The notes under the pieces: model-generated | Seen by the model: the letters and a program-made list of their open reading frames with translations, nothing else | Database searches by the model: none | What the model was told of the DNA's origin: nothing | NCBI GenBank assembly: GCA_038233215.1 | Contig: JBBSML010000004.1 | Location: forward strand, 1 to 64,000 | Direction: 5' to 3' | DNA from: JACDBZ01 sp038233215 | GTDB lineage: Bacteria > Chloroflexota > Limnocylindria > QHBO01 | Length of the DNA: 64,000 nucleotides | Shown: positions 8,233 through 16,473 of the stretch, piece after piece | How the letters are laid out: each line of letters opens with the position of its first letter | Numbering within the stretch: the stretch's first letter is position 1 | Program-made: the position numbers and the translations under genes

Positions 8233-9359
8233 TGGAGGTCATCGGCACGGTCGCCGCCTTCCTCGGCGTCCTGATCGTTCTCGTCCTCGTCCATGAGCTC
8301 GGCCATTTCCTGGTTGCCAAGCGGGCCGGGATCACGGTCGAGGAGTTCGGGATCGGATTCCCCCCACGAATTGCCTCAATCATGTGGCGCGGGACGCGCT
8401 ACAGCCTGAACTCGATTCCGCTCGGCGGCTTCGTGAAGATGCTCGGCGAGGATGGGGACGTCGAGCTGAAGAGGCTGCGCGACCAGGGTCTGACGGCTGA
8501 CGAGGTCGAGCAGGCGATGGCGGGCGCGTTCAACCGGAAGCCGATATGGGTTCGCGTCACCGTCCTGCTGGCCGGCGTCGCGATGAACTTCCTTCTTGCC
8601 GCCGCGCTCTTCGCCGGCGCACTGAGCCTGCCGACGCTGATCGGCCATGGCCCGCTTACCGTCACCAGCGTCCAGGACAACAGCCCCGCCGACGGAGAGC
8701 TGGAGGAGGGCGACATCATCGTGGCGGCCGACGGAGAGCGCTTTGAGCGATCCGCGGAACTGACCGAATACGTTTCGGGCCGCGCCGGTTTCAACGTCGT
8801 GTTCACCATCATGCGCGACGGCGAGCAGATCGAGAAAGCCCTGATTCCGCGTTCGGTGACTCCGGAGGATCGCGCCCGTGGCACCGGGCCGGTCGGTTTC
8901 GCCTACGAACCCGAGCGACTGGTGGAGGAGCCCTCGACGGTCGACGGACCGCTCGACGCGGTCGGACGCGGCACAGCGGCCGCATGGATGCTCGCCATCC
9001 AGATTCCGGGCGGGCTTGCCGACGCGGTGGGCGGCCTGATCGGGCTGAACCCCGACGCCGGTGACGCGATGGGGCCGATCGGCATCGCCCAGGAGACCGG
9101 GCGCGTGCTCGAGGCGCCGCTGGTCAGCCAACTCCTGTTCGTGGGTGTGCTCTCGATCAATCTGGCCGTCCTCAATGTCCTGCCATTCCCGCCACTCGAC
9201 GGGGGTCGAATCGTGGTCGTCCTGCTCGAGTCGGCACGCCGGCGCAAACTCCCCGCGGAGCGCGAGGCGCTGATCTACCTGACCGGGTTCGCGGTCCTGA
9301 TGGCGCTCGTCATCCTGATCAGCATCCAGGACATCCAGCGGCTCGTAACCGGGGGATAG
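8232..9359 (+). CDS. rseP: RseP-type site-2 intramembrane metalloprotease
   Basis: Zinc protease that cleaves membrane-embedded substrates such as anti-sigma factors and signal-peptide remnants. The zinc motif HELGH lies at residues 21-25 in the first transmembrane segment, a PDZ-like domain occupies about residues 140-195, and the second zinc-site motif (NVLPFPPLDGG) is near residue 320 followed by the last membrane segment. The ATG overlaps the dxr stop. 375 residues is typical. The cdsA-dxr-rseP order is widely conserved. The physiological substrate is unknown here. Confidence 0.94.
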   Translation: MEVIGTVAAFLGVLIVLVLVHELGHFLVAKRAGITVEEFGIGFPPRIASIMWRGTRYSLNSIPLGGFVKMLGEDGDVELKRLRDQGLTADEVEQAMAGAFNRKPIWVRVTVLLAGVAMNFLLAAALFAGALSLPTLIGHGPLTVTSVQDNSPADGELEEGDIIVAADGERFERSAELTEYVSGRAGFNVVFTIMRDGEQIEKALIPRSVTPEDRARGTGPVGFAYEPERLVEEPSTVDGPLDAVGRGTAAAWMLAIQIPGGLADAVGGLIGLNPDAGDAMGPIGIAQETGRVLEAPLVSQLLFVGVLSINLAVLNVLPFPPLDGGRIVVVLLESARRRKLPAEREALIYLTGFAVLMALVILISIQDIQRLVTGG

Positions 9360-9517
9360 GCAGCCTCGAACGGGCGAGGAGGTGGGTGATCGGGTATACT
9401 TCGGGACGGTTCGACCGGCCGATCGACGAACCGCAATATTGAACTGAGTACGAGGACGTGGGTCGGTTCGCCATCCCACGTCTTTGTTTGTCCCCGAGCG
9501 GGGAGCGAGGAGCGGCC
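9360..9517 (+). promoter_or_regulatory. nusA operon promoter and attenuator-like leader
   Basis: A TATACT -10 hexamer (9395-9400) is followed by two hairpins. Stem 1 pairs CGGTTCG (9407-9413) with CGAACCG (9427-9433). Stem 2 pairs GACGTGGG (9455-9462) with CCCACGTC (9475-9482) and is followed by TTTGTTTG, like an intrinsic terminator. The loop of stem 2 repeats CGGTTCG (9464-9470), so the CGAACCG strand can pair with either copy. This gives two mutually exclusive folds, one of which would disturb the terminator. It fits NusA-responsive attenuation; the mechanism is inferred. Confidence 0.6.
9455..9490 (+). terminator. Intrinsic terminator-like hairpin in nusA leader
   Basis: A perfect 8-bp stem (9455-9462 with 9475-9482), a 12-base loop, and TTTGTTTG directly after it. 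It sits only about 30 bases before the nusA start codon, so it can only act as a conditional terminator for the operon rather than a terminator of rseP alone. Confidence 0.65.
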
Positions 9518-10645
9518 ATGAATCGAGACTTCATCGGAGCACTGCTCCAGCTGAACGCCGAGAAGGGTGTGCCGCAGGATATCCTGATCCGAACACTGGA
9601 GCAGGCGATCGAGTCGGCCTATCGGCGCAATGCGGAAGCGCCCGAGAACGTGGTCGTGACCGTCAATCCCGAGACCGGCGAGATCAGCGTTGCGCGCGAG
9701 TACGAGGTCATGGCCACCACCGAGGAGGTGGAGGACCCCGAGGCCCAGATGTTTGTCGCCGACGCGCAGAAGATCGATCCCGCCACGGGTGTCGGCGCTC
9801 GTGTGCGCATCCCGGAGAACGTGACGCAGGCACAGCTTGGACGCATCGCGGCACAGACCGCGGGCCAGGTGTACCGTCAGCGGCTGCGTGAGGCGCAACG
9901 GGATGTCGTCTTCCAGCAGTACGCCGCCCGTGAGGGCGAGATCATGACCGGAACCGTCCAGCGCACGACCGAATCGGCCGTGGTGCTCGATATGGGTAAG
10001 GACGTGGAGGCGGTCCTGGCGGTCACCGAGCAGCTGCCGAGCGAGATCTATCGCATCGGCCAGCATCTCAAGGTGTACGTCATGGAGGTCCGTCGCACGA
10101 CGCGCGGACCGGTGATCGTCGCCAGCCGCACGCATCGGGGATTCCTTCGCCGCCTGATGGAGATGGAGATTCCCGAGATCTACAACGGCACGGTCGTGAT
10201 TCGCGGCATCGCGCGCGAGGCGGGCAGCCGGTCCAAGGTGGCGGTCGAGAGCCGTCAGCAGGGGGTGGATGCCAAGGGCGCCGCGGTGGGCCAGCGCGGT
10301 GCGCGCATCCAGTCGATCGTCGCCGAGCTCAATGGCGAGAAGGTCGACATCGTCCTGTGGGACGAGGATCCTGGCCGCTTCGTGGCGGAGGCGCTGTCAC
10401 CGGCCGAAGTTCTCAGCGTCCGCGTCGACGATGAGCACAAGATCGCCAACGTCATCGTTCCCGAGCGCCAGCTGAGCCTGGCCATCGGCAAGGAGGGCCA
10501 GAACGCTCGGCTGGCGGCGAAGCTCACGAGCTGGCGCATCGACATTCGATCAGAGACGGGCGTCGCAACCGCTGCCGCGGGCGGCGACCACGCTGAGGCC
10601 GGCGTGGACGAGGAGGTGGCAGCCGATGCCGAAGCGACGACCTGA
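9518..10645 (+). CDS. nusA: Transcription elongation/termination factor NusA
   Basis: NusA binds RNA polymerase and controls pausing, intrinsic termination and antitermination. The N-terminal polymerase-binding domain (about 1-125) is followed by an S1 domain (about 130-200), and two KH domains (about 205-345) with AVGQRGARIQSIVAEL and AIGKEGQNARLAAKLT. The 375-residue length matches the short form without the two acidic repeats of E. coli. The start is ATG at 9518 with GAGGAG upstream. No rimP gene precedes it, unlike the usual rimP-nusA pair; the leader in front looks regulatory. Confidence 0.96.
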   Translation: MNRDFIGALLQLNAEKGVPQDILIRTLEQAIESAYRRNAEAPENVVVTVNPETGEISVAREYEVMATTEEVEDPEAQMFVADAQKIDPATGVGARVRIPENVTQAQLGRIAAQTAGQVYRQRLREAQRDVVFQQYAAREGEIMTGTVQRTTESAVVLDMGKDVEAVLAVTEQLPSEIYRIGQHLKVYVMEVRRTTRGPVIVASRTHRGFLRRLMEMEIPEIYNGTVVIRGIAREAGSRSKVAVESRQQGVDAKGAAVGQRGARIQSIVAELNGEKVDIVLWDEDPGRFVAEALSPAEVLSVRVDDEHKIANVIVPERQLSLAIGKEGQNARLAAKLTSWRIDIRSETGVATAAAGGDHAEAGVDEEVAADAEATT

Positions 10646-10901
10646 CCACGTTCCGGCGCGCACCTGCGCGGTCTGCCGCCAGCCGCACCTGAAGCGAGAG
10701 ATGACTCGCATCGTGCGCGTGGCGGCCGGAACCATCCATCGTGATGACACGGGGCGAATGCCAGGCCGAGGAACCTATATCTGCACTGATCCGGCCTGTC
10801 GCGACAGCGAGCGCAGCGCGGCCGCCGTGAAGCGAGCGCTCGGCGCGGAGCCTGCGCCCGGATCACTCGAATTCGAGGAAGTACCACATGCCACCACGTA
10901 G
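10626..10901 (+). CDS. ylxR: YlxR family RNA-binding protein (RnpM)
   Basis: A 91-residue protein of the YlxR/DUF448 family, always found between nusA and infB; the Bacillus member has been described as an RNase P modulator. The RTCAVCRQPHLKREMTRIVR motif with paired cysteines, GRGTYIC and the C-terminal helix AAAVKRALG are visible. It overlaps the end of nusA by 20 bases and has GGAGG at 10612-10616. The 3' end overlaps infB. Confidence 0.93.
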   Translation: MPKRRPDHVPARTCAVCRQPHLKREMTRIVRVAAGTIHRDDTGRMPGRGTYICTDPACRDSERSAAAVKRALGAEPAPGSLEFEEVPHATT

Positions 10902-12792
10902 ATACCGACCGCGCCGCGGGCCACGCCCGCAGCGCAAGCGAACCGGAGCGGCCGGCGCTGCCCTGCTCGAGGCACAGGCGCCGGTCCGGCCCGCCGGACC
11001 GATCGAACTGCCGAGCTCGATCACCGTCAAGGACTTCGCCGAGACGCTCGGCGTGAGCTGGGCCGAGATCATCAACGTCCTCATCAAGAACGGCATCTTC
11101 GCGACGGTCAACCAGGCCATTGATTTCGATACGGCCTCGCTCGTTGCCGCCGAACTCGGGTTCGAGGCGACCGAGGGCGGCGTCGCCGAGCGCGCGGCAG
11201 CGGTCGCAGCCAGCGAGCAGGATCTCGTCTCGCCCGGTGGGGCCGGCGAGGGTGACGGTAAGGCGACGCTGTGGACCGATGACGACGCAACCAAGCTCGT
11301 GACGCGCGCGCCGATCGTGACCGTCATGGGCCACGTCGACCACGGTAAGACCAGCCTGCTCGATGCCGTGCGCGAGACCAAGGTCGCCTCCGGTGAGAGC
11401 GGCGGCATCACGCAGCACATCGGCGCCAGCGAGATCATTCACAACGACAAGCGGATCGTCTTCCTCGATACCCCCGGCCACGAGGCCTTCACGGCCATGC
11501 GCGCCCGCGGCGCACAGGTCACCGACATCGCGATCATCGTGGTGGCGGCCGACGACGGCGTGATGCCGCAGACCAAGGAGGCCATCGACCACGTCCGCGC
11601 CGCGCGCGTGCCGATGATCGTGGCGATCAACAAGGTCGACAAGCCCGACGCCAATCCGGACCGTGTGAAACAGGAGCTCGCCGACAACAAGGTTCTGATC
11701 GAGGAATACGGTGGAGACGTGATCGCGGTGGCGGTGAGCGCCAAAGAGCGTACCGGGATCGATGAGCTGATGGAGATGGTGCTGCTCGTCGCCGACCTGC
11801 AGGATCTCAAGGCGAACCCGGATCGCGACGCGATCGGAACGATCGTCGAGTCCAAGGTGGACAAGGGACGCGGAAACGTGGCGACGGTCCTCGTCCAGAC
11901 TGGAACGCTCAAGGTCGGCCAGATCGTGAGCGTCGGTCGAACATGGGGCCGGGTCCGCGCCCTCAACAACGCGGCGGGCACGCGCGTCAAGCAGGCTGAG
12001 CCGGCCTCTGCCGTGGAGATCATCGGCCTCCAGGGACTTCCGGAGGCGGGCGACATCCTGCGCGTCGTGGCCGACGAGAAGACGGCCCGCGACGCGGGCG
12101 AGGCCGCGGACCGGGTCGCCGCGGGAGCGGACGGACAGAAGGTCAGCACGCTCGAGGACATCAGTGCCCAGATCAAGGACAGCGAGGTCGCGGAGCTGCG
12201 CGTCGTGCTGAAGACGGACGTGCAGGGCTCGATGGGGGCGATTCGCCATTCGCTGGAGCGGCTCAACACGACCGAGGTCAGGATCAACATCCTGCGGGAG
12301 GGTGCGGGCGACATCAACGAGAGCGACATCAACCTCGCCTCGGCGTCCGACGCCGTGGTCATCGGCTTCAACACGAAGCTCGATCCGGGGGCTCAGCGCT
12401 CCGTCGACGCCACCGGCGTCGACGTTCGTATCTACGACGTGATCTACAAGCTGACTGATGACATCGGGCTGGCGCTCTCCGGACTCCTGGCGCCCAAGCT
12501 GGTCGAGCAGGTCGAGGGGCACGCCGAAGTGCGCATGGTCATCAAGGCCGGACGTGCCGGCAACGTGGCCGGCTCCTACGTCACCGATGGGCGCATCGTG
12601 CGTGGCGGCCAGGTCCGCCTGTTCCGTGCGGGCCAGCTGCTCACCGAAACGCGGATCACGTCGCTGAAGCGCTTCAAAGACGACGTTCGCGAGGTGGCCA
12701 CCGGCTTCGAGTGCGGCATCGGCCTCGATGCGGATGACATCATCGAGGGTGACGTCATCGAGTGCTACCAGATGGTGACCGAGCAGGCCTAG
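10888..12792 (+). CDS. infB: Translation initiation factor IF-2
   Basis: GTPase that brings initiator tRNA to the 30S subunit. After a short basic N-terminus and an IF-2N-like helical region (about residues 50-100), the G domain shows GHVDHGKTSLLD (G1), DTPGHEAFT (G3) and NKVDKPDANP (G4). Domains II, III and the C-terminal initiator-tRNA domain follow. At 634 residues it lacks the long disordered N-terminal extension seen in many high-GC bacteria. The ATG at 10888 overlaps ylxR by 14 bases. Confidence 0.98.
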   Translation: MPPRRYRPRRGPRPQRKRTGAAGAALLEAQAPVRPAGPIELPSSITVKDFAETLGVSWAEIINVLIKNGIFATVNQAIDFDTASLVAAELGFEATEGGVAERAAAVAASEQDLVSPGGAGEGDGKATLWTDDDATKLVTRAPIVTVMGHVDHGKTSLLDAVRETKVASGESGGITQHIGASEIIHNDKRIVFLDTPGHEAFTAMRARGAQVTDIAIIVVAADDGVMPQTKEAIDHVRAARVPMIVAINKVDKPDANPDRVKQELADNKVLIEEYGGDVIAVAVSAKERTGIDELMEMVLLVADLQDLKANPDRDAIGTIVESKVDKGRGNVATVLVQTGTLKVGQIVSVGRTWGRVRALNNAAGTRVKQAEPASAVEIIGLQGLPEAGDILRVVADEKTARDAGEAADRVAAGADGQKVSTLEDISAQIKDSEVAELRVVLKTDVQGSMGAIRHSLERLNTTEVRINILREGAGDINESDINLASASDAVVIGFNTKLDPGAQRSVDATGVDVRIYDVIYKLTDDIGLALSGLLAPKLVEQVEGHAEVRMVIKAGRAGNVAGSYVTDGRIVRGGQVRLFRAGQLLTETRITSLKRFKDDVREVATGFECGIGLDADDIIEGDVIECYQMVTEQA

Positions 12793-12796
12793 CAAG

Positions 12797-13147
12797 ATGA
12801 GCCAGCGAACGGATCGGCTTGACAGCCAGATTCGGCAAGAGCTTGCCGATCTGCTCTACCGCGAGATGAAGGATCCGCGCATCGGGTTCGCGACCATCAC
12901 CCGGGTCGAGACGGCGCGAGACCTCGGCACGGCCAAGGTCTGGGTCAGCATCATGGGGACCGATGAGGAGCGGGAGGTGACGATGAAGGCGCTGACCGAC
13001 GCGGCACCCTGGCTGCGCCGGCAACTCGGCGGCCGGCTCACGCTGCGCCACATCCCGCAGCTCGTCATTCGCCACGACGACTCGATCGAGGCGGGTGACC
13101 GCGTCCTGCGCCTCCTGCGCGAGATCGAGCAGGAAGGTTCCTCGTGA
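12797..13147 (+). CDS. rbfA: Ribosome-binding factor A
   Basis: Late 30S maturation factor with a type II KH fold. RLDSQIRQELADLLYREMKD at the N-terminus, then DPRIGFATITRVE, and LRRQLGGRLTLRHIPQL are family signatures. 116 residues, full length. It follows infB by four bases, and its stop overlaps the GTG of the next gene. Confidence 0.95.
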   Translation: MSQRTDRLDSQIRQELADLLYREMKDPRIGFATITRVETARDLGTAKVWVSIMGTDEEREVTMKALTDAAPWLRRQLGGRLTLRHIPQLVIRHDDSIEAGDRVLRLLREIEQEGSS

Positions 13148-14127
13148 GCCGGCAGGCGGTCGTGGAAGCGATCCGAAACGCATCGCGCATCACCGCGATC
13201 TGTCACGAGAACCCTGATGCCGACACGCTCGGGTCAGCGCTGGCCCTGCGCATCGCCGCTGAGCGCCTCGGCAAGCAGGCCGAGGTGGTTGCGGCCGATC
13301 CCGTGCCGCCGTCGCTCGCCCAGCTCACCGGCGCCGCCGACGTTCGGACCGCACCGCAGCTCGAACCGGACGTCGCGATCGTGGTCGACGGACCGCTCTC
13401 GCGGACCGGTGCCGTGGCCAGCCAGTCGGCGGACTGGCTGTCGCGGGCGCGAATCGTCAACATCGATCATCACGTGTCGAACGACGGCGGCGAGTCGGCA
13501 GTGTCCTGGATCGATCCGGGCGCCGCTGCGACCTGCGAGATGGTCGCGCTCCTCATTCCGGAGCTGGGTGTCGAGATCGATGTCGACATCGCGACCGTCC
13601 TCACCGCTGGCATCGTCCAGGACACGCACACGTTCTCGCATCCGAACGCGACGCCGCGGACATTGCGGGTCGCGGCGGACCTGTTGGCGGCCGGTGCGCC
13701 GCTTTCGGCCATCCATCGCTCGATCTACGCCGACAAGCCGTTCGGGACCCTCGCACTCTGGGGCCGCATCATGGGCGGCCTGAAGCAGCGGCGCGACGGC
13801 CGGATCGTGCACGCCGCCATGACCAACGCCATGCTCGCCGACACCGGCACCGATCCGATCGCCTCCGAGGGACTGATCGACCTGCTGGCGTCGACCAAGG
13901 CAGCCGATATCACCGTGCTCTTCAAGGAGGTCGACGCCACGCACGTGCGAACGAGCGTACGAACCTCGGCTCGCGCCGATGCGGTGGCCATCACCTCGGC
14001 ATTCGGCGGCGGCGGCCATGCGCGCGCGGCGGGTTGTGCGATCGACGGCCCGTTGCCGCAGGCTGCGGCGAAGCTGCTCGACGAGTGCGAGCGGGAGCTC
14101 GACCGGGCCGATGCTCGGGGTCGTTAA
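13144..14127 (+). CDS. nrnA: DHH-family phosphoesterase (NrnA-like nanoRNase/pAp phosphatase)
   Basis: DHH-DHHA1 enzymes of this type degrade very short RNA (2-5 nt) and dephosphorylate 3'-phosphoadenosine 5'-phosphate. The metal motifs HENPDADTLGSALAL, VVDGP and NIDHHVSN line the N-terminal domain, and the GGGGHARAAG glycine-rich substrate loop is in the DHHA1 domain near the C-terminus. The GTG start at 13144 overlaps rbfA by four bases. The position between rbfA and truB is the standard one for this family. It would finish off the short products left by the PNPase encoded downstream. Confidence 0.92.
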   Translation: MSRQAVVEAIRNASRITAICHENPDADTLGSALALRIAAERLGKQAEVVAADPVPPSLAQLTGAADVRTAPQLEPDVAIVVDGPLSRTGAVASQSADWLSRARIVNIDHHVSNDGGESAVSWIDPGAAATCEMVALLIPELGVEIDVDIATVLTAGIVQDTHTFSHPNATPRTLRVAADLLAAGAPLSAIHRSIYADKPFGTLALWGRIMGGLKQRRDGRIVHAAMTNAMLADTGTDPIASEGLIDLLASTKAADITVLFKEVDATHVRTSVRTSARADAVAITSAFGGGGHARAAGCAIDGPLPQAAAKLLDECERELDRADARGR

Positions 14128-15004
14128 CCTCGATAAACCTGTCGGGCCGACCAGCCACGACATGGTCGGCATGATGCGGCGGTTGACCGGCATCCGGCGC
14201 ATCGGCCACGCGGGAACGCTGGATCCACTGGCATCTGGCGTGCTGCCGGTCCTGGTCGGTGCCGCGACGCGTTTCAGCGCCGAGCTGACCGGGGGATCCA
14301 AGCGGTACGACGCCGTGTTCCGCCTGGGCGCGCGGAGCGCCACGGACGACGCCGAAGGACCGATCGAAGCGGTCCACGGCCCAGTCCCGGACGAGCCAGA
14401 CGTGCACGCCGTCCTCTCCGGCTTCATCGGGACCTTCGACCAGTTTCCGCCCGCGTTCAGCGCGCGGAAGGTGGGCGGTCGGACGGCCTACCGCGCGGCG
14501 CGTGTCGGGGAGCCCCTCGACCTCCCGGCGCGGGCGGTCACGATCCATGCGCTGGACATTCTGGCTTACGAGCGTGTGGACGATGGTGCGGACGTCCGCA
14601 TCGATCTGCGTTGCGGCACCGGGACTTACGTGCGGGCCCTGGCGCGTGATCTCGGCGCGCGACTCGGATGTGGAGGCTACCTCCGGGCGCTGCGCAGGAC
14701 GGAGGCAGCCGGTCTGAGGGTGGATGCCGCCGTCACGCCGGAGCACCTGGAAACACTCGCAGCCGATGGTCTCCTGAGAGACGCGCTCTTGCCGGTCGGC
14801 GACCTCCTGCCAATGCCGAAGATCATGCTTGACCGGCACGTGGCAGATGCGTTTCGCAATGGATCGGCCCGTTCCCTGGTGACTTCTCATGCCGACGGGC
14901 GGGTCGCCGTGTTCTCTGGTAACGAGCTGATCGGCATCGGGTCGGTGAGCGCGAACCTCCTTCAGCCGGAGAAGGTTCTGCCACGGGAGTCATCAGCCCC
15001 ATGA
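14111..15004 (+). CDS. truB: tRNA pseudouridine(55) synthase
   Basis: Converts U55 of the T-loop of tRNAs to pseudouridine. The short N-terminal motif LGVVNLDKPVGPTSH and the catalytic HAGTLDPLASGVLPV, with nucleophile Asp38, are clear, as are KRYDAVFRLGARSATDD and CGTGTYVRALARDLG. The start is ATG at 14111, inside the 3' end of nrnA; a longer reading is not supported by homology. 297 residues, full length, with a C-terminal PUA-like segment. The stop overlaps ribF (ATGA). Confidence 0.96.
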   Translation: MLGVVNLDKPVGPTSHDMVGMMRRLTGIRRIGHAGTLDPLASGVLPVLVGAATRFSAELTGGSKRYDAVFRLGARSATDDAEGPIEAVHGPVPDEPDVHAVLSGFIGTFDQFPPAFSARKVGGRTAYRAARVGEPLDLPARAVTIHALDILAYERVDDGADVRIDLRCGTGTYVRALARDLGARLGCGGYLRALRRTEAAGLRVDAAVTPEHLETLAADGLLRDALLPVGDLLPMPKIMLDRHVADAFRNGSARSLVTSHADGRVAVFSGNELIGIGSVSANLLQPEKVLPRESSAP

Positions 15005-15936
15005 CCGCACTGGGGATGGATGAGCTGCCCATCATCGGGCCTGCCGTGATCACGCTCGGGGTGTTCGACGGCGTCCACCGTGGCCATCGACACGTGCTGA
15101 CAGCAACGGCGCAGGCGGCGCGCGACCGAGGTGCCGCCAGTGTCGCGCTCGTTTTCAGCCCACATCCCGACGAGGTCACTCGCCCCGGGACAACGATCGG
15201 CCGGCTCTTGCCGCGCGAGCTGACGCTGGAGCGGCTGCGGTCAGCCGGAGTCGATCACGCGTTCGAGATCCGCTTCGATGCTGCACTCCGAAATCTCGAG
15301 CCGGAGGCATTCCTTGCGGGCCTCGCCCCCGCCATCGAGCTGCGCGGCATCACGATGACGCCCGGGAGCGCCTTTGGACGTGCCCGGGCCGGCACGCTCG
15401 AGCGCGTTGCGGAAATCGGGGCGGAGAACGGATGGGACTGCATCGCGGTCGAGTCGCTCACCTCCGACGGCGAGGTCATCTCATCGTCACGGATTCGCGC
15501 CGCGCTGCGCGAAGGGGAGATCGAGGTGGCGTCGGCCCTGATCGGATCGGCGCCGCTGCTGCGCGGGATCGTGGTCCACGGCGACGAGCGGGGACGCGAG
15601 CTCGGGTACCCGACGGCGAACCTGGCGTTCGAGTATCCCGCCGTGCTGCCGGCGCAAGGGATCTATCTCGGTCGCGTCGGTGTTCCCGACCGCGACGTGG
15701 GCCCGGACCACGCGGCGCTGGTCAGTGTCGGGGTTCGCCCGACGTTCCACGATGACGGACGGGTCCTGGTGGAGGCCTTCCTGCTCGATTGGGACGGCGA
15801 CCTGTATGACGCGAGCTTCGACCTGAAACTGGACGCGCGACTGCGTGAGGAGCGCCGATTCGACGACGCCGACGCGCTCGTCATGCAGATGCGGGCGGAT
15901 GAGGCCGAGGCACGACAGCGGCTGCAAATTCCGTGA
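15001..15936 (+). CDS. ribF: Bifunctional riboflavin kinase/FAD synthetase
   Basis: Makes FMN and FAD from riboflavin. The N-terminal nucleotidyltransferase domain (about residues 15-180) has GVFDGVHRGHRHVL and the ISSSRIRAALREGEIEVA segment; the C-terminal riboflavin kinase domain (about 185-305) has HGDERGRELGYPTANLAF. 311 residues, normal length. The ATG overlaps the truB stop. FAD made here is needed, among others, by the molybdenum hydroxylase encoded later in the window. Confidence 0.96.
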   Translation: MTALGMDELPIIGPAVITLGVFDGVHRGHRHVLTATAQAARDRGAASVALVFSPHPDEVTRPGTTIGRLLPRELTLERLRSAGVDHAFEIRFDAALRNLEPEAFLAGLAPAIELRGITMTPGSAFGRARAGTLERVAEIGAENGWDCIAVESLTSDGEVISSSRIRAALREGEIEVASALIGSAPLLRGIVVHGDERGRELGYPTANLAFEYPAVLPAQGIYLGRVGVPDRDVGPDHAALVSVGVRPTFHDDGRVLVEAFLLDWDGDLYDASFDLKLDARLREERRFDDADALVMQMRADEAEARQRLQIP

Positions 15937-16051
15937 TGTATGAGGGCGACCGTCCGCCGCGAGATCGATGTCATGGCCCAATATTACGAATGGCGACCGA
16001 CAGGCTCGTCTGCTAAACTTCCCGCGTTACAGAATGAATGTGGAGGAATAC
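15937..16051 (+). promoter_or_regulatory. rpsO promoter and ribosome binding site
   Basis: TAAACT at 16014-16019, in a TGCTAAACT context like that of the rpsB promoter, is a good -10 hexamer. TGGCGA 17 bases upstream is a poor -35. GGAGG at 16042-16046 lies five bases before a GTG codon and decides the rpsO start. The leader would be only about 27 bases. Confidence 0.55.
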
Positions 16052-16321
16052 GTGCCGCTCGCCAAGGACGCGAAAAGCGCAGTCGTCGACGAATACGCCA
16101 CGCACGACGGTGATACAGGATCACCCGAGGTGCAGATTGCGCTTCTCACCGAGCGGATCAAGTCACTGACGGAGCATTTGCGTAGCTACCCGAAAGACAA
16201 TCATTCGCGCCGCGGGCTTCTGAAGCTCGTTGGGCAGCGCCGACGTCTGCTCGCGTATCTGGTCCGCAATGATGTGGACAGGTACCGCACCGTCATCGGC
16301 AGCCTGGGGCTGCGCCGCTAG
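16052..16321 (+). CDS. rpsO: 30S ribosomal protein S15
   Basis: Primary 16S rRNA-binding protein of the 30S platform. HDGDTGSPEVQIALLTERIK, LTEHLRSYPKDNHSRRGLL and the C-terminal RRLLAYLVRNDVDRYRTVI cover the whole fold. The start is GTG at 16052, chosen because GGAGG sits five bases upstream and because it gives 89 residues, the standard length; the ATG at 16034 lies before the ribosome binding site. Placement directly before pnp is the classical rpsO-pnp arrangement. Confidence 0.97.
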   Translation: MPLAKDAKSAVVDEYATHDGDTGSPEVQIALLTERIKSLTEHLRSYPKDNHSRRGLLKLVGQRRRLLAYLVRNDVDRYRTVIGSLGLRR

Positions 16322-16473
16322 ACACCGACTGCGATCGACCCAGGGCCGCCTGCCTTGGGTCTCGCACTTCTCACACCAACTGCGGTACCCACCCCCGCCT
16401 GACGCCGCGCTCACGCGAGTGCGCCACGGGAATCGAGCGTCGGACGCCGCACCCAATATCACTGGAGGAATCA
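16322..16473 (+). promoter_or_regulatory. rpsO-pnp intergenic hairpin and pnp ribosome binding site
   Basis: GACCCAGGG (16337-16345) pairs with CCTTGGGTC (16353-16361) through nine pairs, one of them G-U, around a 7-base loop. There is no U-tract, so it is more likely a processing or stability hairpin than a terminator. In E. coli the corresponding rpsO-pnp gap contains the RNase III site used in PNPase autoregulation. GGAGGA at 16464-16469 is the pnp ribosome binding site. Confidence 0.5.

Noticed and set aside
10255..12795. 846-residue open frame antisense to nusA, ylxR and infB
   Set aside because: Spans three recognised genes in the opposite strand and has no recognisable domain.
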